A stretch of DNA of 64,000 nucleotides from Acanthornis magna. Taxonomy: Eukaryota; Chordata; Aves; Passeriformes; Acanthizidae. Numbering within the stretch: the first letter of the stretch is position 1; each line of letters begins with the position of its first letter. The position numbers were made by a program, and so were the translations under genes. Under the pieces are notes generated by a model, which was not told the origin of the DNA, searched no databases, and worked only from the letters and a program-made list of their open reading frames with translations. Location: positions 682,001 through 746,000 of the forward strand of contig JAWUZG010000016.1 in NCBI GenBank assembly GCA_036785705.1. The letters run 5' to 3'. Positions 1 through 13,800 of this stretch are shown one piece after another.

Positions 1-3000
1 TGTGCCAGTACTGAGCTACCTTAAGAGACAGCTTGGGGTTACAGCCACTTCTTCTTAAGAAATACTGACTCTGTGGCCAGAGAAATTGAGTCTCCAGGGC
101 TGCCAATCAAGCCTACGCAGGCAGAGCGATCATTTTCCATAAATGCATACATTTGATTCATTTATAAATCTGAGCAGGGCTGTGCTTTGGCAGTGGAACA
201 GGCAATCTGCTCTGGTAGAAGCCTGAACTATTGGAAGGGTGAATCAGAGAGGGGAAGGAACGTGGCAAAGTTAATTTGTGTGATCTTTATGGGCCTTATC
301 TGCAATAGGCACCCACCTGCCTGCGCTCTGAGGCAGGTCATGGTAAGAGCTGAGTTCACAGCTATCTGACAGGGAGGACTGCAGGAATCAACTCCTTGCT
401 CTGAGAGCAAGGCACATGTGCTGTGAATTCATTTCCCAGGTCTAGTTTGTTGTATAGGTGAAGGGGTTTCTTTCAGAGGTGAGAAAACTGTGACATGCCT
501 AATCAATATATTGGATAACCAAAGAGCTGCGGAGCAGTTCCCACTCGGGTTTCTGAAGCTGGCAAGGAAGTGAGAGCTCGTCATTTGCAACATGTTCCCG
601 AAACCCTTCTTAAAACCCAGATCATCCGGATGGGCAGTGGCACCCCAGGAAATTTTAGTTGGGTATCCATACAACTATTTACAGCACAGTAGAGACCCAA
701 TTGCAAGTAAAACCAGTGCATCCAAAGAGATAAAACTGTTGAGAGTCCTAGGAGATAAAACTGTTGAGGATTGGAGTGGATTAGACCAGTCTTTATTGCT
801 TTATTTGGCTATGAATTGCTAACTCACTTTCTGTCCAAAAGGGTGGTAAGCAATTTTGGTTCAGTCCAGGAGTTCGGGAGCACACAGCAACAATTGCTGA
901 AAAGTGATTCCTTTCTCTTACCAATTTTGTGAGAACAGAGGTCCTGCAATCCTGGAAAAATCATAATTGATAATTATCAGAGAAGGTCCTAATTCACTAC
1001 ATTATCACAATGATTATGAAAGAAAACATTGTAGGAATACGTGGAGGAAGTAAAACACAGACTGGAAAGCCATTCTGTCACATAAAACTTGAGAGGGAGG
1101 AAAATTCCTAAGACATGAAACACAAGGACACAGGGCAGGAAGTTTCACCTACCCTCCAGGTAAACAGACTAGAACTAGAGATGATACAAAACTTGTGCTT
1201 CTGAGACAGAACCACGACACAAGGGAAACAGCCCTGAACCTCTGGCTGTCTGCTAGGTGCCATGAGCATTTCTCCAGCTACCTTTTTCACTCTGCCACTT
1301 GTAGCTGTGTTTTAGCTAGGAAGAGGAGGGATGGACCAAGAGAGCCAAATACAGGTATCAACCGCTGCTGCCTGCTTTTTCTGTCTCTTTTGGGCATCAC
1401 TCTAATCTCACAATAAACTTTGGTTAAGAGTTTATTTTCAAATTCTCTGTTACTTATAGGAAACATTATTCTGTTTTAGTAAGAGGTGAAATATCAGACT
1501 AATGAAATACTTTAGTAAATATTTTATTCTTGCAGCAGAAGAGTTATGTGGATCTGGCCAAACTACATTTCCTATATAGCCAAGTAACCAATAAATGATG
1601 ATAGCTAGATGAAAGTCATTAACCCAGGATCTGGAAAATTTCAATTTGACAATGGAAAAAAAACCCAAAAGTCCCCTGTGCTTTTCATGTTAAAATATGA
1701 CTCAAGCTGAGAAGGTCTGTGCAGAGCCCCACCAGAGTGATTTATTTTCATGCTCTGAATTGTTCTATGGTTTTTATTAAGTTTATCTTTACCATCAGAG
1801 GAAAGGTAGACCACTCAAAGAATCAAGAACTCCTTTCTGATCAGCCTTCCTAAAAGTTTTGCTCCTATTGTGAGGTGGGAGCAGGAATGCTTTTAATACT
1901 TTTAAATCTGTGGCCAGAGCTTATCAATAAACACACACTCATGGGAAAGCCATTCACTCTTCTTTTCATCTGGGGGCTGTTAGTTTCTCTTTTTATGGTA
2001 GTGTTTATATCAGTTCTTAGTTGCCAGTGCTCTTACACATCTTTCCTGATATTAGGCAACCTGTAGAAAATGCTCTATAAAATCCTACAGAGCTCAGTGT
2101 GGTCTGCAAGGAACCATAATTCCCAAGACATTTCTCTACTTGGATGTAATTTGCAGAGCAGAGTAGGGTTTCTTTGTATAAAAGCAGGTGTTAACTTCAT
2201 GGACTGTCCTTTGGCTGGGCAAGGAGACTCATGATTGTAACTCACATATATATTCTGTTTTCAAAAGGTTTTGAGATGAAATGATTTGAAGGCTTTTAAT
2301 GAAGTACTCTAACAGCCGACAAGGGCAGCTTAACATACCAAGGCAATGAATCAAAACATCTTGTTCATGCCTTGAATGGAAGGAAACTATTCACACACGT
2401 TGGTTATTTGGGAGTAGCTGCTCCTTTAGCACGACTGTGCTACGAGCCCCCGCTTTGGGCTCCCAGGTCTGAGCTGCATTCATCACAGCACAAGTATGCA
2501 GCCCAGGGACAGAGTGCAGCCAAGGGGCATTGCCAAACCAGTGCAAAACAAAGGCAGGAGTGTAGCTTGAACACCGGCCCAGCTGGTTCTGATAGCATCC
2601 CGCTGATAATAAGGCCTGTTAAACTCCTTCAGCAGCAAAATCTTTATCTTCATTCCACAGTGCAGTCCTTTGTCTTCATCCCACAGAAATTTCAAGGCTT
2701 GGTGGGGAGGGTCCCACTCCCTGCACAGGGCAGAGGGGAGCACTGAAGGGGTGGTGCTGATCCTCACTTTAGCAGCATTTCTGAGGCAGAAGGGCTGCTT
2801 TTTCCACTGTGGCAGCCCTTCCACTCTGGGCTGACAAGCTGGTTCTTCTAGGTGGAGCTGCTGGGTGCCCCTCTGCCTCGCTGGCAGCGGTTCAAGTGAA
2901 GTGACATGACATTCCTGCGATGGAGGGCTGGGAGAGGCAGCCTTGTCCGTGACAGAGTGCCCGCGTGTCCCCATGGCCATGGATCCTGCCCAGATAGAGT

Positions 3001-6000
3001 GACAGCCGCAGCATTCCCGCCGTGCCCCAGAGCCCTGCCCAGCAGTTGTTGTAACTCAGCCCGTGGGATCTTGCAGGACAATGGAATGAATCCAGGTCTC
3101 TGGAATGCGCTAGGAAATCTCTGTAGAAGATGAACCTCTCAATTTTTTTTGCTGGTGGTTTTCCCCAGCATCATTGGAGCTGCTTACTGGAAATGTCACG
3201 AGCCTTCTGGTGCTCGTGGCCAAGCCTGTGTGAAAGCCTGTGCCATAAAACGTGGTTTAAACCTCATGGCAGCTTCCTCCAGGAACACAGTACATGCATA
3301 ACAAGGTTTATTTGCAGATGCTTTCAGATTCTTATCTTTGCAGCTGATGCTTGCAGGATCATTTTCCTCCAGCATTGCTTGCTTGGAAGTCAGGTGAACT
3401 CACCTATCTGAAAAAAGTGCTCTTGAGAGGCCAAGATGAATGTCAGGCATGTGCATAGTGTTCCTGTTATCAAGTGCTTTCCTGAACTGGGACCCACGAT
3501 TTAAAATATTCTAACTATTCTAAGCATTCCCTATTTCAAATATAAGAAGTGAATCAGAAGGGGCTGCGGGACTTCACAGCAGCACTGCCCAGGCGGCTGT
3601 GAGAGCTCTGAGGGAGGAAAAGGAATCCCAGCAATTGCGATACCTGCAGGAGAGCGAGAACAAGCTGTGGGGGGAAAAAGTCAGGCACACCATTCATCTG
3701 GAGAGAGGGAGGGTTTTAAAAACAAAAGGCATTCTGGAGCAATGCATTAGCAGTGCATGAGGAATAACAGAGCCAGGACGGACAGACCTGATGGTTGCAG
3801 GAAGAGAGAGAGGTCTGATAAGGAGCCAGCTAAAGCTGTCCATGACAGCAGCCATGCACATCTTTGTTTACAAGGCATAAGCACATGAGGGAGCACCGTG
3901 AAAACTGCTGACCTACATGTATGAATTCTTTAGTGGGTCAAACACAGTGCCAGCAATGGCAGTGACATTAAATTATTGCTGCTGTTGTTTGTCTTGCAAT
4001 TATTCATTCCTCCTTTTCCTTATTAATAATACAAATGAGGTTATGTGCCCAGAGTATGCTTTGCACAGTCAGAAAAAACCCGATGTAAAGATGTCGCAGC
4101 CTTGCCCACATGTCAAGGCACAAGTTTTCTAACTGGCTATGGACTCAGAGCTATTTCCACAACACTATACAAACAGGACTGTTAGGTTTTTGTCATAGCT
4201 TAGAAATGGTAACTAGCAAATGCCAAAATCCTCATAAAGTTAAGGCACAAGTCATGACTTAAACAATGAATGAGCAAAGCATAACATTTTTCACCTGTGG
4301 ACAGATATTTATAATGGATTGGGTTTCTGTCAGTTAAGAGAAACTATTTGTTGAAGTAAAGTTGAAGTTGATGCAAGGAAAAGTAATATATTTAAACATG
4401 AGAACAGATTACTTAAATTCATTATTCATATGCAAATATATAACTTCAGTATAAAATATTAAAAAGCAAAAAGCCCAAATCTAAGAATTGCAGAGAAAGG
4501 GATATAGTTTGGAAGCAGAGAAGCTAGAATGATCAGCAAAAGACATTATTGTTTCTTTTATTAACGTCTCTGGTATTCTCATGTACTGTTCTATTTTATT
4601 TTAAAGTATACAGACCTCAGTAATTTTATATGCTGGTGTTCCAATTAAAGCTAGGTTTCTTTTTATACAATACATTAAAGCACATTTGATTTAAATTCAA
4701 TGACACTGTCATACTTGGAATTCATTAGATTGCCTCAAATGTGATTTTGGAGACTGTTACCCACTGAATATGAATACCAAAAAAATAACCTGGTTGTTTT
4801 TTCTTGTGGTTTTGCCCAAACAGTCCATCTGGGTTGCTAGGCTAAAGATAAAATAATTTTTTAAAAATTGCATTTCAAAAAGCAAATACACATTTCAGTC
4901 ATATGATATGAAAATGATCCAGCCTATGTAACTCCTACTGCTTACTTTCAAAAAATTCCCTTGTTCTGAAGTCAGTCCAGTGGCTATTAGAAGTAGTCAC
5001 TGATGTAAATTCCATCTTGTTTATGAAAACGTTTTGAACAAAGCATTGATTGTCCAGGGTTCATAAAAAAAAAGTTAAAATCTATAAAATGTTGGCATCG
5101 CTACTATTCAGAGCATGAGAATGACATGCATATAAATCATAGTTTATTGGCGCAGGCTTTTCTACTCAGAAAGAAGGCTTTTCTGAAAACGCACTGTAAT
5201 TCCCCTCTTTTATAGATATCTTTTGAAAGTATTCTGAATCAGGAAATAATCCGAAGCAAATCTTAGTGTGCGGTAGGAATCAAGGGCACAAGAAGTGTTT
5301 ATGACATGGGTTAACTATCGTAGAGGGGCAGCCTAGGTGGAGTTTGGGGAAATCAGAGTGGAAGGAAAGGCCTCGGTGTGAAGATTTGGGAGGGAAGGTC
5401 ATCTGTGTATCTGATGCCACTCCATTCAATCTCACTCACATCTCTGTTAGTCCTGGGGACAGTGATCTGTTGCTCGAATTTTTCAGGAAAGGGAACTACT
5501 ATCACAGTTTAGGAGAGATACTGTACTTGCATTGCTCCAGTTCCAGACAACTAAAGTGTCACTGAAGTTACACTGGAGCAAAACGAGAGAAACAGCAGTG
5601 AACCAGCCTAAGAAGCCTCACAGATAATTCTTTCCTGTTTCTTTTCCAGTAGCAAAATTATTGGCATCCACCAGAGATCAATGCTGTAGTTACCATTGAA
5701 GTGCTGCACTGAAAAGCAAACACTCCAGCAATCCAAGCAATTTTCTGTTAAGGCATTCTACTGGACTGCAGGGCTTGTGGGTGGGATTCTCCCAAGCAAA
5801 AAATATGGCAGTGCCACAAGACTAAGTCCTTACTATTTCTTGGAATTTTAGTAACAGCCATAAAATTTATTGCTGGCACCTGAATCTTTAGAAGCACTAA
5901 GCAAATTAAACAATCAAGTCTCAATCCTGCAGCTCTTCTGCTCATACGATGCTTATTAAAATACATGTGGTGAAGTGCTTCATGAGTGGATTCCAGAATT

Positions 6001-7574
6001 TTCAAGCAGAAATGCCTAAAATCAGGTTCATAAATCCACGTCTAAATTTTTTAGTGTTATGCTAATTTTCCAACTTTCTTGAGCTTCTGAAGATTGCAAA
6101 TGCTAGGGCTTTTGAAAAAAAATCAAGCTAAATTTCAAGCAAGTCTTTAATCTGGGTTAGAATCTGCATTAAAACAATTTTCTAGAATTTTCTAGCATTT
6201 TCTAGAACTGTCCATCGTAGGTGTCAGGAGTAGTCCTGTGAAGGCTAAAGGAGGCATGGTCTGGCAGCCCTGATGTCTTCTGGGTTGATCCAAGTTCCCT
6301 GGAGCTGGAATACTGCAGGAGAGCTGATTATGATGCTCCACATATGGCTAATTAGGACTGCCTTCTATTCTACCAAGTTTGGAAATCTGACCCACAGACC
6401 GTTGTGGGATATTCCCACTGGAAGCACACTATTTCCATTTATCTTAACAAAGTGGTCCATCACCAATCACTGGGACATAACTCTTTCAAAACTTTGTCTG
6501 TACTATATAATTTCATCTTCAAAAAATCAAGGAAAAAGTAAATGTTGGAGATGAGAAAACTATGAGGAGTGACCAGCAAAATCCCAGCCACTTTAACAAG
6601 AGCTTGGCAATGTGCAAATCAGTGATTGCATACATGACTAAGTCGTGCCATCTTGTCTGCACACACAGTGTGTAACATCCAGAAACGCTGTGTTCCAACC
6701 CAACTCTCCATTTAAAACAGACAATGAGTTGCACAGTTCTTCCTGTCAATTGTTTTCTCTAGTTTTTGAGCATACTTTTAAGCCAGAGGATCTGTTTAGG
6801 AGAGCCAAAACTATGTATAGTAATGGCAGTTGCTAAACTGAGTGTGAGGGAGCTAGACAGCCTGATGGCTTGGAAAAAATGAGCATGGAGACAGGAAAGA
6901 GACACAGTTATTGGGACAAGGACTTGTGCATGTGTTAGAGTAGCTGCTGCATTAGGGATTTTGTACTTCAGCCACACTGTCCTCTACTGGCTAAGCCTGG
7001 ATCTCTGAAAATATGTTCTAATTCATGCTGTTTTCATTCTTTGGTGCCCAATTTAATGTATTTCAAGAGAATAATACTTTCAGACAGCCCATCTCCTTCA
7101 CCTCACTCTGTCTGCCCTCAATACTTTCAAAAACTAAGAAAACAGAGTCTTTATGACTATCAAAGCTTCATGATGTTGACTCTCCTGTTCTGAAGACCTT
7201 TGTCAGCAGCAAGGAAGAGTTTCAATTAGGGGAATTTCAATCAATTTAATTTATTGTGAATTAACAAACTTTAATTACTGATTCTGATATTTTAAAGAAT
7301 AAAACAACTCAGGGGAAGACACTTCAGATTCCCTCTGTACACCTCTCCTTCCTTTTTTCTGGTCTCCAATCCCTCCAAATGCTCATTGTGGGAAAAGGGC
7401 TCAGTCCCTTTGGAGGGTGGGGGCTGGCACAGGAGACAGGGCTCAGCAGATGGTCGCTGCTTTTCTTTTTCTGAAGATATCCGAAATATTCATACCCAGA
7501 AAAGTAAAGGCTTTTCTGAAGGAGAAAAACTCCCAGAGTGGAGAAAATGTAGAACTAGAAGTTAGCCAGAGTAT
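1..7574. other. No gene recognised; upstream or first-intron sequence of AHNAK2
   Basis: Only short, unconvincing open frames are present on either strand. I looked for the short first AHNAK2 coding exon (family N-terminus beginning Met-Cys-Asp-Cys-Phe) and did not find it. In mammals this exon is separated by a long intron, so it may lie outside the window. Minor features: a 17-base direct repeat with 25-base period (727-743, 752-768) and three tandem copies of a 10-base ATTTTCTAGN motif at about 6177-6206. Confidence 0.6.
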
Positions 7575-7650
7575 AACCTCTGCCCATGGCTAGTAGGGAG
7601 AACCAGATGATCTTTAAGGTCCCTTCCAACCCAAACCATTCTGTGATGGG
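7575..7650 (+). mobile_element. CR1 LINE 3'-end fragment
   Basis: The stretch reads GATGATCTTTAAGGTCCCTT then CCAACCCAAACCATTCTGTG, the avian CR1 3' terminus in plus orientation. Only the last ~75 bases are recognisable. It lies about 135 bp before the 7786 exon of AHNAK2. Confidence 0.85.
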
Positions 7651-7785
7651 AGGAATTTAAATTAATGCAGGCCTTCCCTCTGGCCTGTGCACATCCCTTG
7701 CCGTGCTGCTCCAGAAGGTTCAGCTTGCAAGCTCTGTGCTCTGTGTGGAGCCTGCAGTCACCAACAACCTGTGTGCTGCTTTCAG

Positions 7786-7862
7786 GTTCTGGACGACAGC
7801 TGAGACCGGCTGAGGCCCCAGGAGATGCTGATGCAGATGCAGATGCAGAAGATGAAGATTCT
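7786..7862 (+). CDS. AHNAK2: AHNAK2 coding exon (second coding exon by homology)
   Basis: Acceptor CTGCTTTCAG precedes 7786 and donor GTGAGT follows 7862. The 77 bases are two bases of a split codon plus 25 codons, beginning [13 protein letters not shown] and ending in an alternating Asp-Ala / Glu-Asp acidic run. The next exon joins in phase 0. SGRQL matches the human AHNAK2 N-terminus as I remember it. The acidic run (7824-7859) is built on a GATGCA hexanucleotide and may vary in length. Confidence 0.85.
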
Positions 7863-10800
7863 GTGAGTTTCTTAGAGTTGAATTTTTCTGGCATGACAGT
7901 TTGGCAAAACAGGATCTTAAATATTTTGTTTATAGCTGGGTCTTGCTGGTGATTTTCCTCCCCATTAAAAGTGTTGTATTTCAGTTTGGGATTGTCCTGC
8001 CAGCTCAAAACCCAGAAAGACATTTCAGTGTAAAGGCATCTGCTCTTTGCCATGGTTCATTGGCATAAGTTTACTACCAAGACTTAGCAAACTATTACAT
8101 GGCTGTTAACTAGAGTAACTTTTCTTAAAGATTTAGACAGTTTAGGTTCCCTATTGTCTGACTGCAAAGGAAGCATGCCAAGTGCTTGTCAGCAGAATTT
8201 CCTGCTGGGACATTTCCATGGTATGCTTGCTTATAGAGGGCTATAAAATTTGAAGCCACTGGATGCAAAGTTTAGGTGTGCAAATAGCGAAGGGAAGGGA
8301 TTTTTTTAACTTTTTCAATTATTACTAATTGATCTGTCTGTTTTCAGTCTGTTCAGTCTATAGATGCATGCAATACATGAAGAAAACCAAAATCAGCGTA
8401 CCATTGTTTTTGTTTCTCAGAACTCTGTCCCTTGTGATTTTGAGTGCTTTAACATGAGACCTGTATTTGTTCCTGACCTAAAAAAAGAGTTATTGGGTGT
8501 TTTTTTATCCACCATTACTAATAAAAGATTTCTTTCTCAGAAAGACACTATGCATAACTAGAGAAACACTCCTAAAAATGGGTCACTGTTTAATGGTGGG
8601 TGTTCTTTTACCATCGCTCATGTCTTTTCCACAGGTTAATGAAGTGGCAGTAGAAGACGTTCGTCCAAGGCCACAAGGATCCTCTCCAGTTTATGAGTAT
8701 CCCATAGAAGAAGACTATTTAAAGGCAAGACACTGAGTATTCATGCAGGCATGGCTTTATCAAGTTGATTCAAGAGGCTTTAGCTCCTACAAGTAGCAGA
8801 GACTCGTATGTCATAGAATGGGGTATTTTTCCAGCCATATTGCCTTCTTGTCCCCACCAAAATTGCATATATGGTCATTGATTTTATTTTGTACTGGACT
8901 TGCTGGCCATGTTCTTGTTTCTTGGCAAAAAAATGCATTTGACTTAATTCCATAAAGGACACAAGGCAGAGAGCATAAAGAAACTAGAATGTTTTTCCTT
9001 TTAGGATACATAACTGTCTTGAATAAAACTAACAAGTATTTCAAAATTACCTGTACCTCCTGGTTATTCAAAATTAGAGATTTAATTAGTACAGCCATGT
9101 TGGGGTAAGTCGGCAACAGTTTGAAATTCATGCTGAAGATGAATAAGTAAAAAAAATGTACGTTTACAAAACTGAAAGCATGAACAATGTGCCACACTAA
9201 GACACAGGAAAGCTCCCAATATCTTAAGACATTTGATTTTTGACATTCATTTAATACAAATTTTGGTACAATGAAGGGAGGCCTTGGCATCTAATTTACT
9301 ACTGAGAATAGTATAGTTAAATCATTCATGTTGTACATTGAACTTGATCCCGATTTTGCTCTGTTGCCATTAAGTCAATCTCAGTTCTTAGTCTAAAACA
9401 GGAATTTTAACTGACTTTTGTTGTGCTTAAGAACACCATGACTTCTGAACATTAAATAACTGAAAATTATTTTTCAGCCTCAAGAAGAAAACAAAAAATA
9501 TTCTACAGACAAATCAAAACAGAGTCATCCACAGGTCAGTTTAAAAGTACTCCATAGTTCTAGGGATGAGCCTTGTAAATAGCAAAGTTTGTTATAGCAC
9601 ACAGACATAAGTGGGTGGACAGAAGGAAGGACAAATGGCAAAAGAATCACTTTGGACTTGTTTTGACCAGGAACTTCACAAATGGCTGAGTTGTGGCACA
9701 GGCATGAACATTTATTTGCCCTATTTGGGGTCCTTCCATAATTATTTTTAGAATTCTTTCTTTAGCCCTCTCTGACTTGAATACAGTACAGCACTAGCTC
9801 TCAGTCTGACTTTTCTGGCCCATTGACTTTAATTCGGGTGGTTAACATCTTCACAGAAAATACAATCTTTCAGCCCTAAAAGTTTCCATATGTTTCACAT
9901 TTTAAAATTATAACCTATTTTTCCTATGGCCCTGATCCAACATAACCCTAACACACATGCTTAATTCTAATTTAGAACAGAATCAAACACACACTGAGTA
10001 AGTATATTCTCTGTTTTGGATAATCTTTCTTGAGATAATGAAAATATACCTGAGGACCCTAAATTTTTTATTGTAGAAAAATGTAGAACCCTTTAATACA
10101 AATGAATAAAAATGATAAATTCACATATTTTTCTATCTCTAGGAGACAATGGAAGTGACCCTGAAAACAGAAGTGGAAGCTGGTGCTAGTGGTTTTAGTG
10201 TGAAAGGTGGAGGAAATGAAGGAATATTTATTAAAAAAGTACTTAAGGAATCTCCTGCTTCAAAAGTATTTAGTCTTAGAGAAGGTACAGTCTGAATTTT
10301 CATTTTGTTTTGATTTTATTCTGTATCTTTAAATAATGAGATTTGTAGCTCTGCCATCTCATCTGTAGATCTGCCATCTCTTTAGGTATCAGAAACAGTA
10401 GATTTCAAACCAACTAATGCTATCTGTGAGCTTAACCTGTCCATAATAATAATAATTTCTAAGACCACTTGCTTGAACAATAATGAAATGTGATGTTTTT
10501 TGTATACCATAAAAAATTTCATTTTCACTGGAACAGTGAAAAAGACACATAGAAAGTAGTACATACAAAACTAAAATAAAAAAAAAAAAAACTGTAAGAA
10601 AACACAAAGTAATTAAAATTATGTATGATTCCACTTGCAGGTGATCAGCTTCTAAGTGCTACAATATTTTTCGATAATATCAAATACGAAGATGCGCTCA
10701 AGATTCTCCAATATTCTGAGCCATACAGAGTGCAATTCAGCCTCAAAAGAAAAATTGCCATCCAAGAAGATTTAGAACACTCTTCAACCCAGCACAAAAA

Positions 10801-13800
10801 GGAAAGAATAGGCCCGGTAGGCACTTGATTTGTTTACAAAATTTGGATAACATACTATAGTAATGTGCTATGTGGAAATAGATCAGAAAACACACACTTG
10901 TGTCTTCTTACAATTTAGGCATATTTTTAAAGTTACTAGCATGAATATTCATGATTAAAAAAACCCCACACAATATTTGCAGCTTTTTAAATATCTTGAG
11001 TGGGACTATGTACTTTACATAAATTCACAGTCTTGTGTTAGGGTATACAAATATTCTTTAGAGAGTCAGCATTTTGTTATTGTTAATTGCCTGCTATAGA
11101 ACAGACTTGGGTAATCTCTGTAATACTTGTATTCAATATGTTCAAAAATGTAAAATATCAGTAAATATTTTTCTCCAAAGCTCCTCCATATGATTTTCTA
11201 TTAAAAAATATGTGTTTAACCACTGATATTTTGGTAGACTTATGATCTCTTCATAGGTTTCCATCAATTTAAAGATTTTTTCTTTGTACACATATATAAA
11301 AATAGTATATATAATATATATTTGTACAGACATATATAGAGATGCATATAGAAAACTCTGTTTACTACAGTGTTTTCCAAAGAATGAAAATCTTCAGAAA
11401 TCCATATATATAATCCACATATATTATAGTCCATTTGTTTTATGTAATTTATGCCTGACAGTATATATTTATATAATCTTCAGGATTTTTTTTATATAAC
11501 AAGTAGATACTAGTAATACAAAGAATATTTTTCTCTCTATTTTAAAATATGTTTTTCATTTTCTGCTGTGCGTATATTTAGGTAACATCTAATCTTCTGA
11601 CTACTATTTGTTCTTTTAGGAAAAAGAACTCAGTGAGAGCATTCCTGAAGAAACACTGCATGTTTCAGGAAAAGCCATTTCAGAAGAAGACAGGGAAACA
11701 TTAATTGTAAGCCAAAGGGTAGGAAGAAGTAAGAGACCTAAAAAAGATAGATTATCATGGCCAAAATTTCAATCAATCAAAAATAAAAAGATACTGAGGC
11801 ACAGAAGATCTCATAGTACATCAGATGCATATGAGCCTGCTATACAGGATATTTCCCCTACAAGCACGGACACAGAGTCTCAATTCCCCCAAGAAGTCCA
11901 CACCAAAGAGAAAAAAGGAAGCCAAAGGAAGCTGAAGTTCCCTAGCATTGGATTCAGAATGCACAGGTCCAAACCAGAACCACAAGAAAAGCAAAAAAAA
12001 GAAATAAAAACTACACTGATCTCTGAAAGAGAAAAAATACATAAAGATGATATAAGCCTGGAAAATCCTGAAATCTTAACTGTTGAATATACCACATCTC
12101 CTGCTTATGAAATGAAAACAGGGGAGGTACATGAAACTTTAACAAAAGACTTAAAAGATATGAAAAATGGCATTCCATCTCATGTCAAACAACGCCCTGA
12201 AGTTGAAATAAGCATTAAAAAAGACAAGGAAGCAACATCAAAATTTAGTGTACCTGAAGTACCAGACATAACAACAGAGATACCAAAGCCAAGTTTAGAA
12301 ACAGCTGATCTGAAAGTAAGCCCAACTAAAAAATCACCACAAGCCTCATCAAAATCCCGAAAAAAGAAACAGAAAGGAGCAGCAGATAAAAAAGAAGGAG
12401 AAAGTGGAATTAACATAGACTTGATAGGTCACACAGCTAAAGGATCTGTACAGGTAAAAGGCCTAGAAATAGGCACTGCTAAAGCAGAATTACAGGCATC
12501 TGACACACTGGAAATGGGAGAAAAACAAGAAGACACACAGATACTAAATATTCAGAAAATAAATTATGGAATTTCAGTGCCCAAAACAAAAGAGACAGAG
12601 ACTGACACCATCAAACAGGGAAGTGAAGATGCACAGCCAGTACGAGCAAAAACAGCTGATATTACTTCAGAGGACAGCAGGAATTTCAATGTGAAAACTC
12701 ACATGCCAGATGCAGAATCAGAAGTATCTACTTGGAAAATACAAATGCCATCATTCAAAATGGCCAAAACACCTAAAAGTGACATGAAAATAACAAGAGA
12801 AGAAAGCAGAGAAGACACAGAAGACAGGGTAAAAAAGGAACAAATAGAGGAAGATGGCATGCTCACAAACGACAAAGCCTTAAACATAGAAATGGGAATG
12901 AAGACAGGAGAAAAAGATATAGAGTGGAAAGAAAGTAAATTCAGACTCCCAAAGATAAAATTCCCTGCATTTACCTGGTCAACAACCAAGGAAGAAACAG
13001 GGCAAACTGAAGTACAGATAAGTGAAAAGGAAGGGAAAGTGCAAACCCTAGAAAATGCAGGAGGATTTGAGGTATGTGGAGCAGCAGAAATTAAGGGACC
13101 AAGTGCTGAAACTGAAATAGGGATCTCCAAAGGAAAAATAAATGAAAACGACATGAAACAAAAGCAAAAAGTACAGTTGTCAAGTCCAAAAAAAATAACT
13201 ATAAAACCTTCCTCAATGGAAATAAACATTGAAGAAATGAATGGAAAGTCATTGATTCCAAAAACTGATATTGAAATAGAAAAGAGCGAATTCAGTAAAA
13301 AATCAAAAGGAAAAGAGGAAATATCATTAATCACAGAACTTGATAAAAAAGCTCCCAAGGTGGACATCAGCCTACCCTCCATTGATGTCACCCTTCCACA
13401 GGCCAGTGTCGACGTGCAGGCTCCCGAAGGGACCCTCAGCCTAGAAGGAGAAGACAAAATCCCAGAGAAGGAGGCCGCCAAGACCAAGGATGGCAAGTTC
13501 AAGATGCCCAAGTTCGGCATGCCTTCCTTTGGCTGGTCCAGCAGCAGAGAGGCCAAGGGGACCCTGGCCACCGACATGGATGTCAGCCTAAAGGAGCCCC
13601 AAGTGACAGTGCCCTCAGCAGTCGCCGAAGTGGACGTGACACTGCCCACAGCCGAGATCCAAGTACCTGGCGTGGAGGTGACCATCGAGACAGCCGCTGT
13701 AGCAGCAGAGGGAGAGAAAGGCCGATTCAAGATGCCTGATGTCAAGATGCCCAGCGTCAAGCTGCCCAAAATCAAAGGTTCCCAAGCACAGGTCAGCCTG

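Noticed and set aside
7665..7952. A 95-codon plus-strand frame with its own ATG at 7665 as a separate small gene or AHNAK2 start
   Set aside because: Only the part from 7786 to 7862 matches AHNAK2 and is bounded by splice signals. The upstream part is intron/CR1 sequence, though an alternative start there cannot be fully excluded.
11275..11480. TATATA-rich tract as a promoter
   Set aside because: It lies in the last AHNAK2 intron and is simple AT-rich sequence without other promoter signs.
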